This document shows, in pieces, positions 1-10,144 of a stretch of 33,304 nt of DNA (the first letter of the stretch is position 1; each line of letters begins with the position of its first letter). The stretch is from an uncultured Flavobacterium sp. (GTDB lineage: Bacteria > Bacteroidota > Bacteroidia > Flavobacteriales > Flavobacteriaceae): NCBI GenBank assembly GCA_913060575.1, contig CAJXRR010000006.1:1-33304 (forward strand), written 5' to 3'. The position numbers and the translations under genes are program-made. The notes under the pieces are model-generated. The model worked only from the letters and a program-made list of their open reading frames with translations. It was not told the DNA's origin and searched no databases.

Positions 1-44
1 ATCTAGTACGGTCTCGTGGGCTCGGAGATGTGTATAAGAGACAG
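1..44 (+). other. Illumina Nextera adapter (index-2 side), not genomic
   Basis: Positions 11-44 match the Nextera read-2 transposase adapter, including its 19-bp mosaic end at 26-44 (AGATGTGTATAAGAGACAG). Positions 1-2 fit the end of the P7 oligo and 3-10 (CTAGTACG) have the place and sequence of an i7 index, from memory N702. Genomic sequence therefore begins at about 45. The helicase reading frame runs through this stretch without a stop, so automatic annotation would add false residues there. Confidence 0.97.
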
Positions 45-925
45 ATATAAAACCAAAGACTTGGTTAGAGAATGATTTTAATGATTTTCCAGAATTGATG
101 GTTTCTTTAACAAAGGAAATACAATATGTAAACAAACAAGGGAAAGAAATTTATGATGAAAGACGAACAGAATTAGAATTAGATAGTTTCAATCTTTTAT
201 ATGTTGCTCTGACCAGAGCAGCTGAACAATTGCACATTATTACTGAAAAAAAATTAGATAAAAAGGGAATAGAAAATCCAAGATACTATTCGGGAGTTTT
301 TATTTCTTTCTTAAAAGAAAATAATTTGTGGGATGATGACAAAAACGAATATTCTTTTGGGTCTTTTGTGAATATAGAACCTTTAGAAAAACAAGATTTA
401 ACAAGTCAAATTCAAGAAGAGTTTATAAGTACCCCATGGAAGAATCACAACATCACTTTATTAGCTAATTCTTCTAAGTTATGGGGAACTAAAAGAGGTG
501 AAGCCAAAGACTATGGAAACTTTCTACATAAAATACTATCTGAAGTCATTACCAAAGAAGATGTTGCCGTTGTTTTAGAAAAACAAATTCAACAAGGAGA
601 ATTAAGTTTAGAAGAAAAAAATCAGCTACAAGAAATTATCTCGAGTATTATTTCACATCCAAAATTAAAAGAGTACTATTCAAAAGATGTTACAGTATAT
701 AATGAAAGAGAGATTGTGCATAACAATCAAATAGTAATTCCAGATAGATTAGTATTTGACAAAGAAAAGAAAGTGACCATTATAGATTACAAAACAGGAG
801 TTTCAAAAAAAGAACATCATTTCCAATTAGAGAATTATGGGAGCGTTTTAGAGTCTTTAAATTATTCAGTTAAAAAAAAGGTGCTCATTTATAGTAATGA
901 AAAAATATCTATAGAAGAATTTTAA
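45..925 (+). CDS. UvrD/RecB-AddA-like helicase-nuclease, C-terminal part (5' truncated)
   Basis: This is the C-terminal end of a superfamily 1A helicase fused to a PD-(D/E)XK nuclease, the architecture of RecB/AddA proteins that process double-strand breaks for recombination. The open frame enters from the contig edge (first full genomic codon at 47), so the TTG at 95 and ATG at 98 are internal and not starts. Helicase motif VI, NLLYVALTRA, lies at about 191-220. The nuclease domain follows: a GNFLHKIL helix carrying the early histidine, PDRLVFD with the metal-binding aspartate, IIDYKTG with the D-x-K pair (about 779-799), and a QLENY helix. The Walker A, DExx and other N-terminal helicase motifs are missing because of the truncation. 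The partner subunit (AddB-like nuclease) is probably upstream, outside the window. The domain assignment is secure. Whether to name it AddA or RecB is not settled by this fragment. Confidence 0.88.
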
Positions 926-927
926 AG

Positions 928-935
928 TATTTTTG
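928..935 (+). promoter_or_regulatory. Possible Bacteroidota -7 element for kbl
   Basis: TATTTTTG fits the Bacteroidota -7 consensus TAnnTTTG and lies just after the helicase stop codon, 38 bp before the kbl start. No clear TTG/TTTG -33 element is present at the right distance, so kbl may also be read from upstream. Confidence 0.35.
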
Positions 936-973
936 TACTCTCAAAACAAATCAAAAACTTTATACAATTACAT

Positions 974-2167
974 ATGTACGGAGCAATAAAAGAACATTTA
1001 CAAAAAGAATTAGAAGAAATAAAAGAAGCGGGATTGTATAAGTCAGAACGCATCATTACTTCTTCTCAAGATGCTGTTATTAAAATTTCTACAGGCGAAG
1101 AAGTAATTAATTTTTGCGCAAACAACTATTTAGGGTTATCTAATAATCCAGAAGTTATTCAGGCTGCAAAAGATACGATGGACACCCATGGATTTGGAAT
1201 GTCTTCAGTTAGATTTATTTGCGGAACACAGGATATTCATAAAAACCTTGAAGCAAAAATTGCAGAATTTTATCAAACAGAAGACACCATTCTATATGCT
1301 GCAGCTTTTGATGCCAATGGAGGTGTTTTTGAACCTTTATTGTCAAAAGAAGATGCGATCATTTCAGATAGTTTAAATCACGCATCAATTATTGACGGAG
1401 TTCGTTTATGTAAAGCGGCTAGATATCGTTATGAAAATAATAACATGGAAGCGCTAGAAGAACAGTTAATAGAGGCTTCAAAACAAAACCATCGTTTTAA
1501 AATTATTGTAACTGATGGAGTTTTTTCAATGGATGGAATCGTGGCAAAATTAGATGAGATATGCGATTTAGCTGATAAATATGATGCATTGGTTATGATT
1601 GATGAATGTCATGCAACAGGCTTTATAGGTGCAACAGGTCGTGGAACTCTTGAATTAAAGAATGTTTTAGGAAGAATTGACATCATAACTGGGACTTTAG
1701 GAAAAGCTTTAGGGGGTGCTATGGGGGGTTATACAACTGGAAAAAAAGAAATTATTGAAATTTTACGCCAAAGATCAAGGCCCTATTTATTTTCTAACTC
1801 ATTAGCTCCAGCAATCGTAGGAGCATCTTTAAAGGTGTTTGAAATTTTGTCAAATGACACTTCTTTAAGAGATAAACTTGAATGGAATACAAACTACTTT
1901 AGAGAAAAAATGGAACAAGCTGGGTTTGATTTGGTAGGCGCTGATGCGGCTATAGTGCCAGTGATGTTGTATGATGCTAAGCTTTCTCAGACAATGGCAA
2001 ATAAACTTTTAGAAGAAGGGATTTATGTAATCGGTTTCTTTTTCCCTGTAGTCCCAAAAGGAAAAGCAAGAATTAGAGTGCAACTATCTGCAGCTCATAC
2101 AAAAGAACATTTAGACAAAGCAATTAGCTCATTTATTAAAATTGGAAAGCAATTACAAGTCATATAA
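974..2167 (+). CDS. kbl: Glycine C-acetyltransferase (2-amino-3-ketobutyrate CoA ligase)
   Basis: This is a cytoplasmic PLP enzyme of the alpha-oxoamine synthase family. It joins glycine and acetyl-CoA or, in threonine breakdown, cleaves 2-amino-3-oxobutyrate with CoA to glycine and acetyl-CoA. The 397-residue length is normal for Kbl. Visible motifs are [10 protein letters not shown] near residue 51, [14 protein letters not shown] with the PLP-stacking H136, TDGVFSMDG near 180, [16 protein letters not shown] with the cofactor-binding D210, and [13 protein letters not shown], where K244 is the Schiff-base lysine. Kbl is preferred over KBL-like serine palmitoyltransferase or BioF because of the whole-length match to the Kbl pattern, including the N-terminal helix rich in Glu and Lys. 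Threonine dehydrogenase (tdh), the usual partner, is not adjacent. The ATG at 974 starts 48 bp after the helicase gene. Confidence 0.93.
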   Translation: MYGAIKEHLQKELEEIKEAGLYKSERIITSSQDAVIKISTGEEVINFCANNYLGLSNNPEVIQAAKDTMDTHGFGMSSVRFICGTQDIHKNLEAKIAEFYQTEDTILYAAAFDANGGVFEPLLSKEDAIISDSLNHASIIDGVRLCKAARYRYENNNMEALEEQLIEASKQNHRFKIIVTDGVFSMDGIVAKLDEICDLADKYDALVMIDECHATGFIGATGRGTLELKNVLGRIDIITGTLGKALGGAMGGYTTGKKEIIEILRQRSRPYLFSNSLAPAIVGASLKVFEILSNDTSLRDKLEWNTNYFREKMEQAGFDLVGADAAIVPVMLYDAKLSQTMANKLLEEGIYVIGFFFPVVPKGKARIRVQLSAAHTKEHLDKAISSFIKIGKQLQVI

Positions 2168-2178
2168 GCAATAAAAAC

Positions 2179-2208
2179 TTGTATTTATTATAACTTTTTG
2201 TAGATTTG
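2179..2208 (+). promoter_or_regulatory. Promoter of the OmpA-family gene (TTG-N19-TAGATTTG)
   Basis: A TTG at 2179-2181 is followed after 19 bp by TAGATTTG at 2201-2208, an exact fit to the Bacteroidota TTTG-N19-21-TAnnTTTG promoter. This predicts transcription from about 2215 and a leader of about 60 bases ahead of the ATG at 2278, long and AT-rich as expected for an abundant outer-membrane protein mRNA. Confidence 0.6.
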
Positions 2209-2277
2209 TCTTTGTAAATAGTAACGAACAAGTTACTTTTGCTCAATATAAAGAACTTTTAATTTAAACTTTTAATA

Positions 2278-3651
2278 ATGAAACGATTAAAATTAGCTGT
2301 GATAGCTTTATTTACGTTAGTAACGCTTAGTAACGTAAATGCACAAGATTCAAATAACCCATGGGCTTTTAGTATTGGTGTTAATGCTCTTGATGTGAGA
2401 TTAGGAAATGATTTTTCTAATCATCTTAAAGATTACTACGGTACTCAAGATTGGAATATTTTACAAATGATTTCAAGAATTACAGGTGAAAAATACTTAA
2501 GTGATGGTTTCACCATTCAATTTGCAGCATCTGTAAATCAAATTCAAACAATTAACAGAAAGAACGATTCAGACTTAATCTATTATTCTCTTGATGCTAA
2601 CATTAAGTATGATCTTGATGGTTTAGTAGGAAAGATTTTTGGAGGTACAACTCCTTATTTTAATCCTTTTATCTATGCTGGGGGTGGTTATTCATCACTT
2701 GATAGTAGAGGAGAGGGGATGTTTAATTACGGATTTGGTTTCAATGTATGGTTAAGTGAAACAGTAGGTATCGTTTACCAATCAGGATCTAAAGAGTCTT
2801 TTGCTGACAATGTACCTTCACATTATCAACACTCTTTAGGAGTTGTTTTTAGATTTGGTGGTGTAGATACTGACGGTGACGGAATCTATGACAAAGAAGA
2901 TGCTTGTCCAGAAGTAGCAGGATTAAAAGAATTTAACGGTTGTCCAGATTCTGACGGAGATGGTATCAAAGACGGAGACGATTCTTGTCCAAATGTTGCT
3001 GGTTTAGCTACATTAAACGGTTGTCCTGATGCTGATGGCGATGGAATTGCTGATAAAGACGATATGTGTCCTAATGATAAAGGAACAAAAGCTAACAACG
3101 GATGTCCTGATACTGACGGAGACGGTTTAGTTGATAAAGATGATAAATGTGCTACTGTTGCAGGTCCTAAAGCTAACGGAGGATGTCCTTGGCCAGATAC
3201 TGACGGAGACGGAGTATTAGATAAAGACGATAACTGTAAGAATGAAGCAGGTCCTGCATCTAACAATGGATGTCCAGAGCCAGTTATTTCTGAAGTAGCA
3301 GAAGCTAAAATGGGTGAGTTTGCAAAAACTATCTTATTTAACTCAGGAAGATCTAGTTTTAAAGCTGGTGTTTCTGAAAAATTAGATGGTATTGTTAAAA
3401 TTATGCAAGAATTCCCAAAAGCGACATTTGCTGTAGGTGGTCACACAGATAGTACTGGTAGTAAAAAGATCAATGATGGGCTGTCTCAAAAGAGAGCTGA
3501 AGCTGTAATGAATTATTTAACTTCTAAAGGAATAGATTCTTCAAGATTATCAGCTAAAGGGTATGGTTCAGCTAATCCAATTGACTCTAATGATACTAGA
3601 GCAGGAAGAGCTAACAACAGAAGAGTAGAAATTAAAGTTACTAATGAGTAA
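2278..3651 (+). CDS. OmpA-family outer membrane protein with thrombospondin type-3 repeats
   Basis: This is an outer-membrane protein that likely ties the membrane to peptidoglycan. A signal peptide covers residues 1-22 (cleavage after SNVNA). Residues about 25-195 are Gly/aromatic-rich alternating segments of a small beta-barrel, ending in the barrel-like strand [10 protein letters not shown]. Residues 196-335 hold five thrombospondin type-3 calcium-binding repeats of the form DxDGDGixDkxDxCP...NGCP. Residues about 347-457 are an OmpA C-terminal peptidoglycan-binding domain with GGHTDSTGS and the NRRVEIKV ending that supplies the diaminopimelate-binding Asp and Arg residues. The order barrel, TSP3 linker, OmpA domain is typical of the major OmpA proteins of Flavobacteriaceae. 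The gene is monocistronic: its own promoter lies upstream and a perfect-palindrome terminator follows. Confidence 0.93.
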   Translation: MKRLKLAVIALFTLVTLSNVNAQDSNNPWAFSIGVNALDVRLGNDFSNHLKDYYGTQDWNILQMISRITGEKYLSDGFTIQFAASVNQIQTINRKNDSDLIYYSLDANIKYDLDGLVGKIFGGTTPYFNPFIYAGGGYSSLDSRGEGMFNYGFGFNVWLSETVGIVYQSGSKESFADNVPSHYQHSLGVVFRFGGVDTDGDGIYDKEDACPEVAGLKEFNGCPDSDGDGIKDGDDSCPNVAGLATLNGCPDADGDGIADKDDMCPNDKGTKANNGCPDTDGDGLVDKDDKCATVAGPKANGGCPWPDTDGDGVLDKDDNCKNEAGPASNNGCPEPVISEVAEAKMGEFAKTILFNSGRSSFKAGVSEKLDGIVKIMQEFPKATFAVGGHTDSTGSKKINDGLSQKRAEAVMNYLTSKGIDSSRLSAKGYGSANPIDSNDTRAGRANNRRVEIKVTNE

Positions 3652-3670
3652 TTTTTAATCTAAAATATTC

Positions 3671-3704
3671 AAAAAGCCTCATCTTAAGATGAGGCTTTTT
3701 TTTT
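3671..3704 (+). terminator. Rho-independent terminator after the OmpA-family gene
   Basis: Positions 3671-3700 form a perfect 30-bp palindrome (arms AAAAAGCCTCATCTT and its complement), giving a hairpin with a GC-rich core and a tight TTAA turn, followed by a run of nine T in total. It lies 19 bp after the stop codon. Confidence 0.92.
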
Positions 3705-3736
3705 GGCACTTTTTCAAAATAATATAATTAAAAAAC

Positions 3737-3767
3737 TTTTCATTTTCAGGGAAATAAATTACCTTTG
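3737..3767 (+). promoter_or_regulatory. Predicted promoter of atpD-atpC
   Basis: TACCTTTG at 3760-3767 fits the TAnnTTTG -7 consensus exactly. A T-rich -33 candidate (TTTT, 3737-3740) lies 19 bp upstream, one base off TTTG. The predicted start near 3774 leaves a leader of about 50 bases. The position directly after the terminator makes this the only local promoter for the ATP synthase genes. Confidence 0.55.
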
Positions 3768-3811
3768 CACCCTAAAATAAGAGGTGTTTGTATCTCTTCT
3801 CAAGAATTTAA

Positions 3812-5335
<1,524 letters not shown>

Positions 5336-5349
5336 TAAAAACAAAACCT

Positions 5350-5643
5350 ATGCATTTAGAAGTTGTATCACCAGAAGCTGTATTGTTTTCATCTAAAGTA
5401 GATTCTATCTCTGTACCGGGTACAGGAGGAGAATTTCAGATGTTAAATAATCACGCAGCTATTGTTTCTACTTTAAAAGCAGGAACTGTTAAGATTCATG
5501 TTCATACACAAGAACATTTAAATTTGGATGATTTACATGGTAAGATTGTATCTCAAGCAGATGATGATAAGATTTTAACAATTGCCATTCAATCAGGAAC
5601 GATTGAAATGAAAGACAACAAAGCAATTATTTTAGTTGATTAA
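5350..5643 (+). CDS. atpC: F1Fo ATP synthase subunit epsilon (short form)
   Basis: This is the central-stalk epsilon subunit, co-transcribed with atpD (14 bp gap). The 97 residues cover only the N-terminal beta-sandwich domain (MHLEVVSPEAVLF, SVPGTGGEFQMLNNHA, then strands ending IEMKDNKAIILVD). The C-terminal two-helix domain that inhibits ATP hydrolysis in E. coli and Bacillus is absent. The gene is followed by a clean terminator and shows no frameshift, so the short form is the natural one; short epsilon subunits are usual in Bacteroidota. The consequence is that epsilon-mediated inhibition through extended helices cannot operate here. Confidence 0.93.
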   Translation: MHLEVVSPEAVLFSSKVDSISVPGTGGEFQMLNNHAAIVSTLKAGTVKIHVHTQEHLNLDDLHGKIVSQADDDKILTIAIQSGTIEMKDNKAIILVD

Positions 5644-5670
5644 TTAAATCAGTTAGAATTCTTATAAAAC

Positions 5671-5701
5671 AAAAATCCCAACCTTTAGGTTGGGATTTTT
5701 G
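5671..5701. terminator. Bidirectional terminator between atpC and the DUF5689 gene
   Basis: Arms AAAAATCCCAACCT (5671-5684) and the complementary 5687-5700 form a 14-bp stem with a 2-base formal loop. It is flanked by A-tract and T-tract, so it can stop transcription from atpC on the + strand and from the convergent lipoprotein gene on the - strand. Confidence 0.9.
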
Positions 5702-5730
5702 TTTTCACTATTCAAACAATTTTAAGAAAA

Positions 5731-7167
5731 CTAGTTTGCAGTAATTTTAATATTATCTAGTTCGTATGTACCGTCGAAACCAGAGTTTCCATTTCCTATA
5801 TATCTAAATGCAAAATAAACACGAGATCCAGATCCACAGGATAGATCTACAATTCCAGAATCAAACCAAGAAGAAAATAAATCTGAGTTTTGTGTAATGT
5901 ATGCAGCAGGGATTAAACCCCATGTAGCATTTGAAATACCATCAAAAGTACCATCCCAATTGTCAGAAAATAAGACTTCCATAGTACTACCATCAGAGAA
6001 ACTATTAGATGTTTGAAAAGATAATGTAACTCCCGTATTAGTGTTTAAATCTATTGCAGGTGTAATCAACCATCCTATATTGCTTGCATCTCCTGAATTA
6101 AAAGAATTCATTCTAGCGGATACTCCTAATGACGCATTTGAACCTCCAGCAGTATATGCCTCCCAACTTTCTGAACCTGCTTCAATATAATTTGTCCATC
6201 CATTTCCTGTTATTGGAGATGATCGAGTTTGTGTCTCAAAAGCATCTTCAAATAAAATAGTTGGACCTTCTGTAGTTGCTAAACCACAATCTAAGGAAGT
6301 AGGGTCGCATCTCACATCGTTATTGAAATTAAGATCTTCTGGAGAATTGATGACTAATGTGTAAAATTCATCAAAGAAATCTCTTGTTAATATACCATCA
6401 ATATTTCCTCTGTTTATGGGTAAATGAAGTGCTTTAAAGTCTGAGAATGTACTTGTGCTTAAGATAACACTTGCATTATCTAGACAAGTTTCTATAGTTC
6501 TTTCACCATCAAATTCATCTGAAACTTCACCGGCAAAAGTTAATGGCCTGCTTCCCAAAACTTCATTTCTATTAAATTGCACATCATTTAATCTTATGAA
6601 AAGACTTTCTTTATCATTAGAGAAATCTCTAATAGTTAGTTCTAATGGAATAATAGTTGCCACTTCAGCATCTCTAATGATATGTTTATTTCTTAATGCA
6701 GAAGAAATTTTTGCTAAGCCTGTCCCGTCTTGGATACCAATTTGTAAAACACCATTGTTTTCAGCAACAGATAAACCATCTAATTTAATATATACCTTTC
6801 TGCCAAATTCATAGAATGTATACAAAGGATTTACATCAACCTGAACGGTTATTCCTGCCGTTGGATTAGAAGCTTTATCTTGTAATACAATTTCCTCAAA
6901 AAAGTTTCCGCCTTCATCACTAGAAATTACATAACCAGACATATACCTACTTCCACCATTTGTGAGTTGATTATAAGTGAAGATTTCTCCACGTTGTGTG
7001 AAATCCCCTAGTACTGAACTAATATCTATTACAATATCATTAACTCCTGGATTAAATGAAACATCTACAGATACAGGAATATTTAAATTGTCGTTTTCTA
7101 CACAAGTATTAAAACTTAAGAGCCCAATAAAAAGGATGAATAATTGAATTTTTTTATATGTTTTCAT
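5731..7167 (-). CDS. DUF5689 and choice-of-anchor J domain lipoprotein, TonB-receptor partner
   Basis: This is a predicted surface lipoprotein of 478 residues. A type II signal peptide ends at Cys22 (LLSFNTC, a loose lipobox acceptable in Bacteroidota), and the mature end CVENDN is acidic, as in the lipoprotein export signals that send proteins to the cell surface in this phylum. Residues about 45-270 correspond to a DUF5689 domain (strands such as GYVISSDEGGNFFEEIVLQD and DGTGLAKIS). Residues about 300-478 resemble a jelly-roll choice-of-anchor J domain (FEDAFETQ, GWTNYIEAGSESWEAY, GWLITPAIDLN, YELDNIKI). It follows the TonB receptor gene by only 20 bp on the same strand, so both are likely made from one mRNA. 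The pair resembles SusC/SusD-type partners in layout, though this is not a SusD fold. The ligand is unknown. Confidence 0.82.
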   Translation of the reverse strand: MKTYKKIQLFILFIGLLSFNTCVENDNLNIPVSVDVSFNPGVNDIVIDISSVLGDFTQRGEIFTYNQLTNGGSRYMSGYVISSDEGGNFFEEIVLQDKASNPTAGITVQVDVNPLYTFYEFGRKVYIKLDGLSVAENNGVLQIGIQDGTGLAKISSALRNKHIIRDAEVATIIPLELTIRDFSNDKESLFIRLNDVQFNRNEVLGSRPLTFAGEVSDEFDGERTIETCLDNASVILSTSTFSDFKALHLPINRGNIDGILTRDFFDEFYTLVINSPEDLNFNNDVRCDPTSLDCGLATTEGPTILFEDAFETQTRSSPITGNGWTNYIEAGSESWEAYTAGGSNASLGVSARMNSFNSGDASNIGWLITPAIDLNTNTGVTLSFQTSNSFSDGSTMEVLFSDNWDGTFDGISNATWGLIPAAYITQNSDLFSSWFDSGIVDLSCGSGSRVYFAFRYIGNGNSGFDGTYELDNIKITAN

Positions 7168-7187
7168 TTGTTTTTATTTTGAATTTT

Positions 7188-10049
7188 TTAAAATCGTACG
7201 TTAAGATTAATGAAGTAGGTAGTTCCATTACCAAAAAAATACCGGTTTCCAAATAATGCGCCGTTTTCTTGATTTTGTTCTTGAATTTGATCTTTGTAGC
7301 CAACCCTTCTAGACTGTTCAAAACCACCTGTTTTGTACTCTTTATTGAAAAGGTTATTAATTGTAGCAAAGAATCCAAGGTAGTAGTCACCTATTTTCCA
7401 TGATTTACCACCGATTACATTCACCAACAGATAACTATTAAATTGTTCTTGTTGTAATAATCCTATGGCTATATTTTGATCATAATCGTTATAGGCGTAA
7501 CCGGTGATGTTTCCTCCTAGAGCTAAGACATTGTCTGGAATTAAGTCAAAGTCCATTGCAAAAGCTGCGGTTCTTTTTAAGGCACTAGCGTCTACAAAAG
7601 CTCTTGAGAAATGATTGGCTGTAGCACCAATCCACCAGTAATCAGAGTCTCTATATTCAAAACCTAATTGCAGTGCTCTTTCTGGACCACCAGCGACATG
7701 CAGACCTTTTAATTTAGTGGTTCCATCACCAAAAGTGACATTATTTACAAAGTCATCACTTGCATAGTATATATTAGGATTATTACTGAATGTAAATTGA
7801 CCAATACCCGCAGCAGCTTTTAATTTAATGGTTGGTGTTACTTGAGCTGAGATGCCTAATTCTCCACCAAAATTTCTTCGTTCAATATTGGTCATTATTT
7901 CTTGAGTAAATGTAGCTCCGCTTTCGGTGAAGAAAAACCCAATGTCAGTGCCATCTTTAAAACCAGCATAATACCCGGTTAATCTGGCTGATATTTTGGG
8001 CGTTCTTAAAATATAACTTGTATCAAAAGTGCTGATTTTTTCACTTAGTAGTTCATCAACAATATTGTTGTTTTGCCTTGGATTTTCAAATGAGTTTCTA
8101 ATTGTGGCAGCTTTTGTTAAGTATCCAGCATTAAAGTTTACGATATGTTGACCAGATATTTTATAGGTAAGTCCGCCTTTTAGACCATAATTATTAAAAT
8201 TAAGTTGGTCACTTTCTCCAAAGGATAGATTTCCAGAAAAAAATCCGTTTTCATACAACCCGTTTCTTTGATAAGTAGTGTTACTTATTTTAACCGCGGT
8301 ATAAAATTCTATTTTAGAATAATTGAACTGAGCTTGAACAAAAGCATCAGTCACATTAGCTTTCATTTCATAGTTGTATTTGTAGCGTTCACCAACAGCT
8401 ACAATTCTATTAGGGTTTTGTAAATCACTCTGAGCGAGGTTGCTTAAAATTTGTTCATTTTGTGAAGCTTGATTTTCTTCAGCAAAGAAATCAATATCTA
8501 AATATCCTGTTCCTCCAAGCAAGTTTTTAATTTTCGCATAGGTTTCATTTCTCAATTTTCTATAATTGATGGCAGCGTTTAACTGAATATTCTCTGAGAT
8601 TTCTGTGTATAAAATTGAATTAAATGAAAATAATGTATCATCTATTCGGTCTTCTTGCAATACATAAATTGAATTATATCCTAAAGAACTCTGAATTTGA
8701 TTTGCCTGAAATAAATCATTCCAATTAAACTGACCATTGTCTACAAATTCTTGTTGCACTATAAAGGCTTGCGAAAATTGAAAAGGAGTTGGATTCGCAT
8801 CTTGCAAGTAAAAACTTGGCAAGTTTTGATAATAGGCAGGAGAAGGGTTTCTTGCTCCGCCTAAATAAGTGTCTTGTCCATTGATAGTGACCAATCTTGT
8901 TCCCCCATTATCAATTCTTGTATTTCCTGTAAATCCAAACTGATAAGAAATATTTGTATTTAGCGTTGTTGTTTTAGAAATATCCCAATAATGATTTAAC
9001 ATAAAGATTGGTTCTATAATTTTTCTTTCTCTAGAGTTTTTTACATATCCATCAATTTCACCCCAAAAAGGATTGTATTGTCTTCCTTTTAATCTATAGA
9101 TTTCATTAGTTAAAGCCGTAGAACGACCTCTTCTATTTTGAGCATAAATAAAGTTGAAGTTTACACTATGATGTTCTCCTAGTTGTTTTTCAACTGCGGC
9201 AAAAAATGAATTGGAATCATATAAAGTTCCTTCAACGTATCCTTCGTCTCCAAATCTTCTAGAAGCTAATACTGCATAAGACCATCCTTTTTCTGAAATT
9301 CCAGAACTGTAGCTTGCCATAACACGACCTTGATAACTTCTGTTTGCAGTAGCATAAGAAACTCTGCCGCCTTCACTATACCTAGACGCTCTCATGGTTA
9401 TGCTGTTAGTTCCTGCGAGATCTCCAAAGGTGTTTTCACTTGGGTTTATGCCAGAGGTAAATACTTGATTTCTTTGTAAATCGTTCAATCCACCCCAATT
9501 AGACCATTGGGGTCGTCCATTTAATAGCTTATTCATTTCTAAACCATTAATTAAAACTTTCCCATTTGCATTATCCAAACCTCTAGGTCTAAAAAATGTG
9601 GCGCTAAAGTCAAATGCAGCAGCACTAAAGTAAATGTCTCGTGAAGATTGAAGTAATCCTGCGATGTTGTCTGTAAAACCTTCATCAGCATTTAATTCAT
9701 CATCAGTGATGTTAATAATACTAATATCTTCCTCTTCTGAAAGATCTTTGTGCATAAGAATTGTGCCTAAATTGATAGCAGTACCCTTTAATTCTATTGG
9801 GAGTTTTTGAGTTTCATAAGAATCAAAGCTCACGTGCAGAACATAAGATCCATTGGATAGATTTTCTAGTAAAAACCGACCGTTTTGATCTGTAAGAACA
9901 ATAATTTTTGTCCTTAAAAGAGTTACAGAAACGTTTTGTAATGGGTTTTTAGAATAGCTGTCTACAACTATTCCTCGAATGGCGTTTTGGGCTTGTATTT
10001 CATATAGAAATAACAACCCAAAGATCGCCAAAGCAATCTTCTTTTTCAT
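7188..10049 (-). CDS. TonB-dependent outer membrane receptor with CarboxypepD-reg-like domain
   Basis: This is an outer-membrane active transporter of 953 residues. The signal peptide is 1-20 (cleavage after EIQA). Residues about 22-105 form a carboxypeptidase regulatory-like beta-sandwich (IRGIVVDSYSKNPLQNVSV, TDQNGRFLLENLSNGSY) typical of SusC-like receptors. A plug domain follows at about 130-240 (FRPRGLDNANGKVLINGLEM, SGINPSENTFGDLAGTNSITM). The rest is a 22-stranded barrel ending in the aromatic terminal strand TTYFINLNVRF, where the last Phe is the usual barrel-assembly signal. No obvious TonB box is seen. It is transcribed before the DUF5689 lipoprotein and divergently from a secreted EEP-family gene. 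From that context the cargo may be a product of phosphodiester cleavage, but the sequence does not show the substrate. Confidence 0.9.
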   Translation of the reverse strand: MKKKIALAIFGLLFLYEIQAQNAIRGIVVDSYSKNPLQNVSVTLLRTKIIVLTDQNGRFLLENLSNGSYVLHVSFDSYETQKLPIELKGTAINLGTILMHKDLSEEEDISIINITDDELNADEGFTDNIAGLLQSSRDIYFSAAAFDFSATFFRPRGLDNANGKVLINGLEMNKLLNGRPQWSNWGGLNDLQRNQVFTSGINPSENTFGDLAGTNSITMRASRYSEGGRVSYATANRSYQGRVMASYSSGISEKGWSYAVLASRRFGDEGYVEGTLYDSNSFFAAVEKQLGEHHSVNFNFIYAQNRRGRSTALTNEIYRLKGRQYNPFWGEIDGYVKNSRERKIIEPIFMLNHYWDISKTTTLNTNISYQFGFTGNTRIDNGGTRLVTINGQDTYLGGARNPSPAYYQNLPSFYLQDANPTPFQFSQAFIVQQEFVDNGQFNWNDLFQANQIQSSLGYNSIYVLQEDRIDDTLFSFNSILYTEISENIQLNAAINYRKLRNETYAKIKNLLGGTGYLDIDFFAEENQASQNEQILSNLAQSDLQNPNRIVAVGERYKYNYEMKANVTDAFVQAQFNYSKIEFYTAVKISNTTYQRNGLYENGFFSGNLSFGESDQLNFNNYGLKGGLTYKISGQHIVNFNAGYLTKAATIRNSFENPRQNNNIVDELLSEKISTFDTSYILRTPKISARLTGYYAGFKDGTDIGFFFTESGATFTQEIMTNIERRNFGGELGISAQVTPTIKLKAAAGIGQFTFSNNPNIYYASDDFVNNVTFGDGTTKLKGLHVAGGPERALQLGFEYRDSDYWWIGATANHFSRAFVDASALKRTAAFAMDFDLIPDNVLALGGNITGYAYNDYDQNIAIGLLQQEQFNSYLLVNVIGGKSWKIGDYYLGFFATINNLFNKEYKTGGFEQSRRVGYKDQIQEQNQENGALFGNRYFFGNGTTYFINLNVRF

Positions 10050-10144
10050 AAAATTTTATTTTCATAGCACTTTAAAGATAAATATTTTTTTCTTAAAGCC
10101 TTAATATTCAGATAGTTTTTTAAGTTTGTAAGAAAATAATTGCT
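10050..10144. promoter_or_regulatory. Divergent promoter region, TonB receptor / EEP gene
   Basis: On the + strand TAAGTTTG (10121-10128) fits the Bacteroidota -7 consensus exactly and would start the EEP gene mRNA only about 10 bases before its ATG. On the - strand TATCTTTA (complement of 10073-10080) fits with one mismatch and serves the TonB receptor. No convincing -33 element is present on either side and no clear operator palindrome was found. Confidence 0.4.

Noticed and set aside
2886-3266. 126-codon open frame on the - strand within the OmpA-family gene
   Set aside because: It is a mirror of the repetitive GAC/GAT-rich TSP3 coding sequence; its Ser/Pro-rich product has no features of a real protein and no promoter.
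7154-7390. 78-codon - strand frame overlapping the end of the TonB receptor gene
   Set aside because: It is out of frame with the receptor's conserved terminal strands and ends just inside the DUF5689 start. It does not indicate a frameshift, since the receptor ends with a proper terminal Phe.
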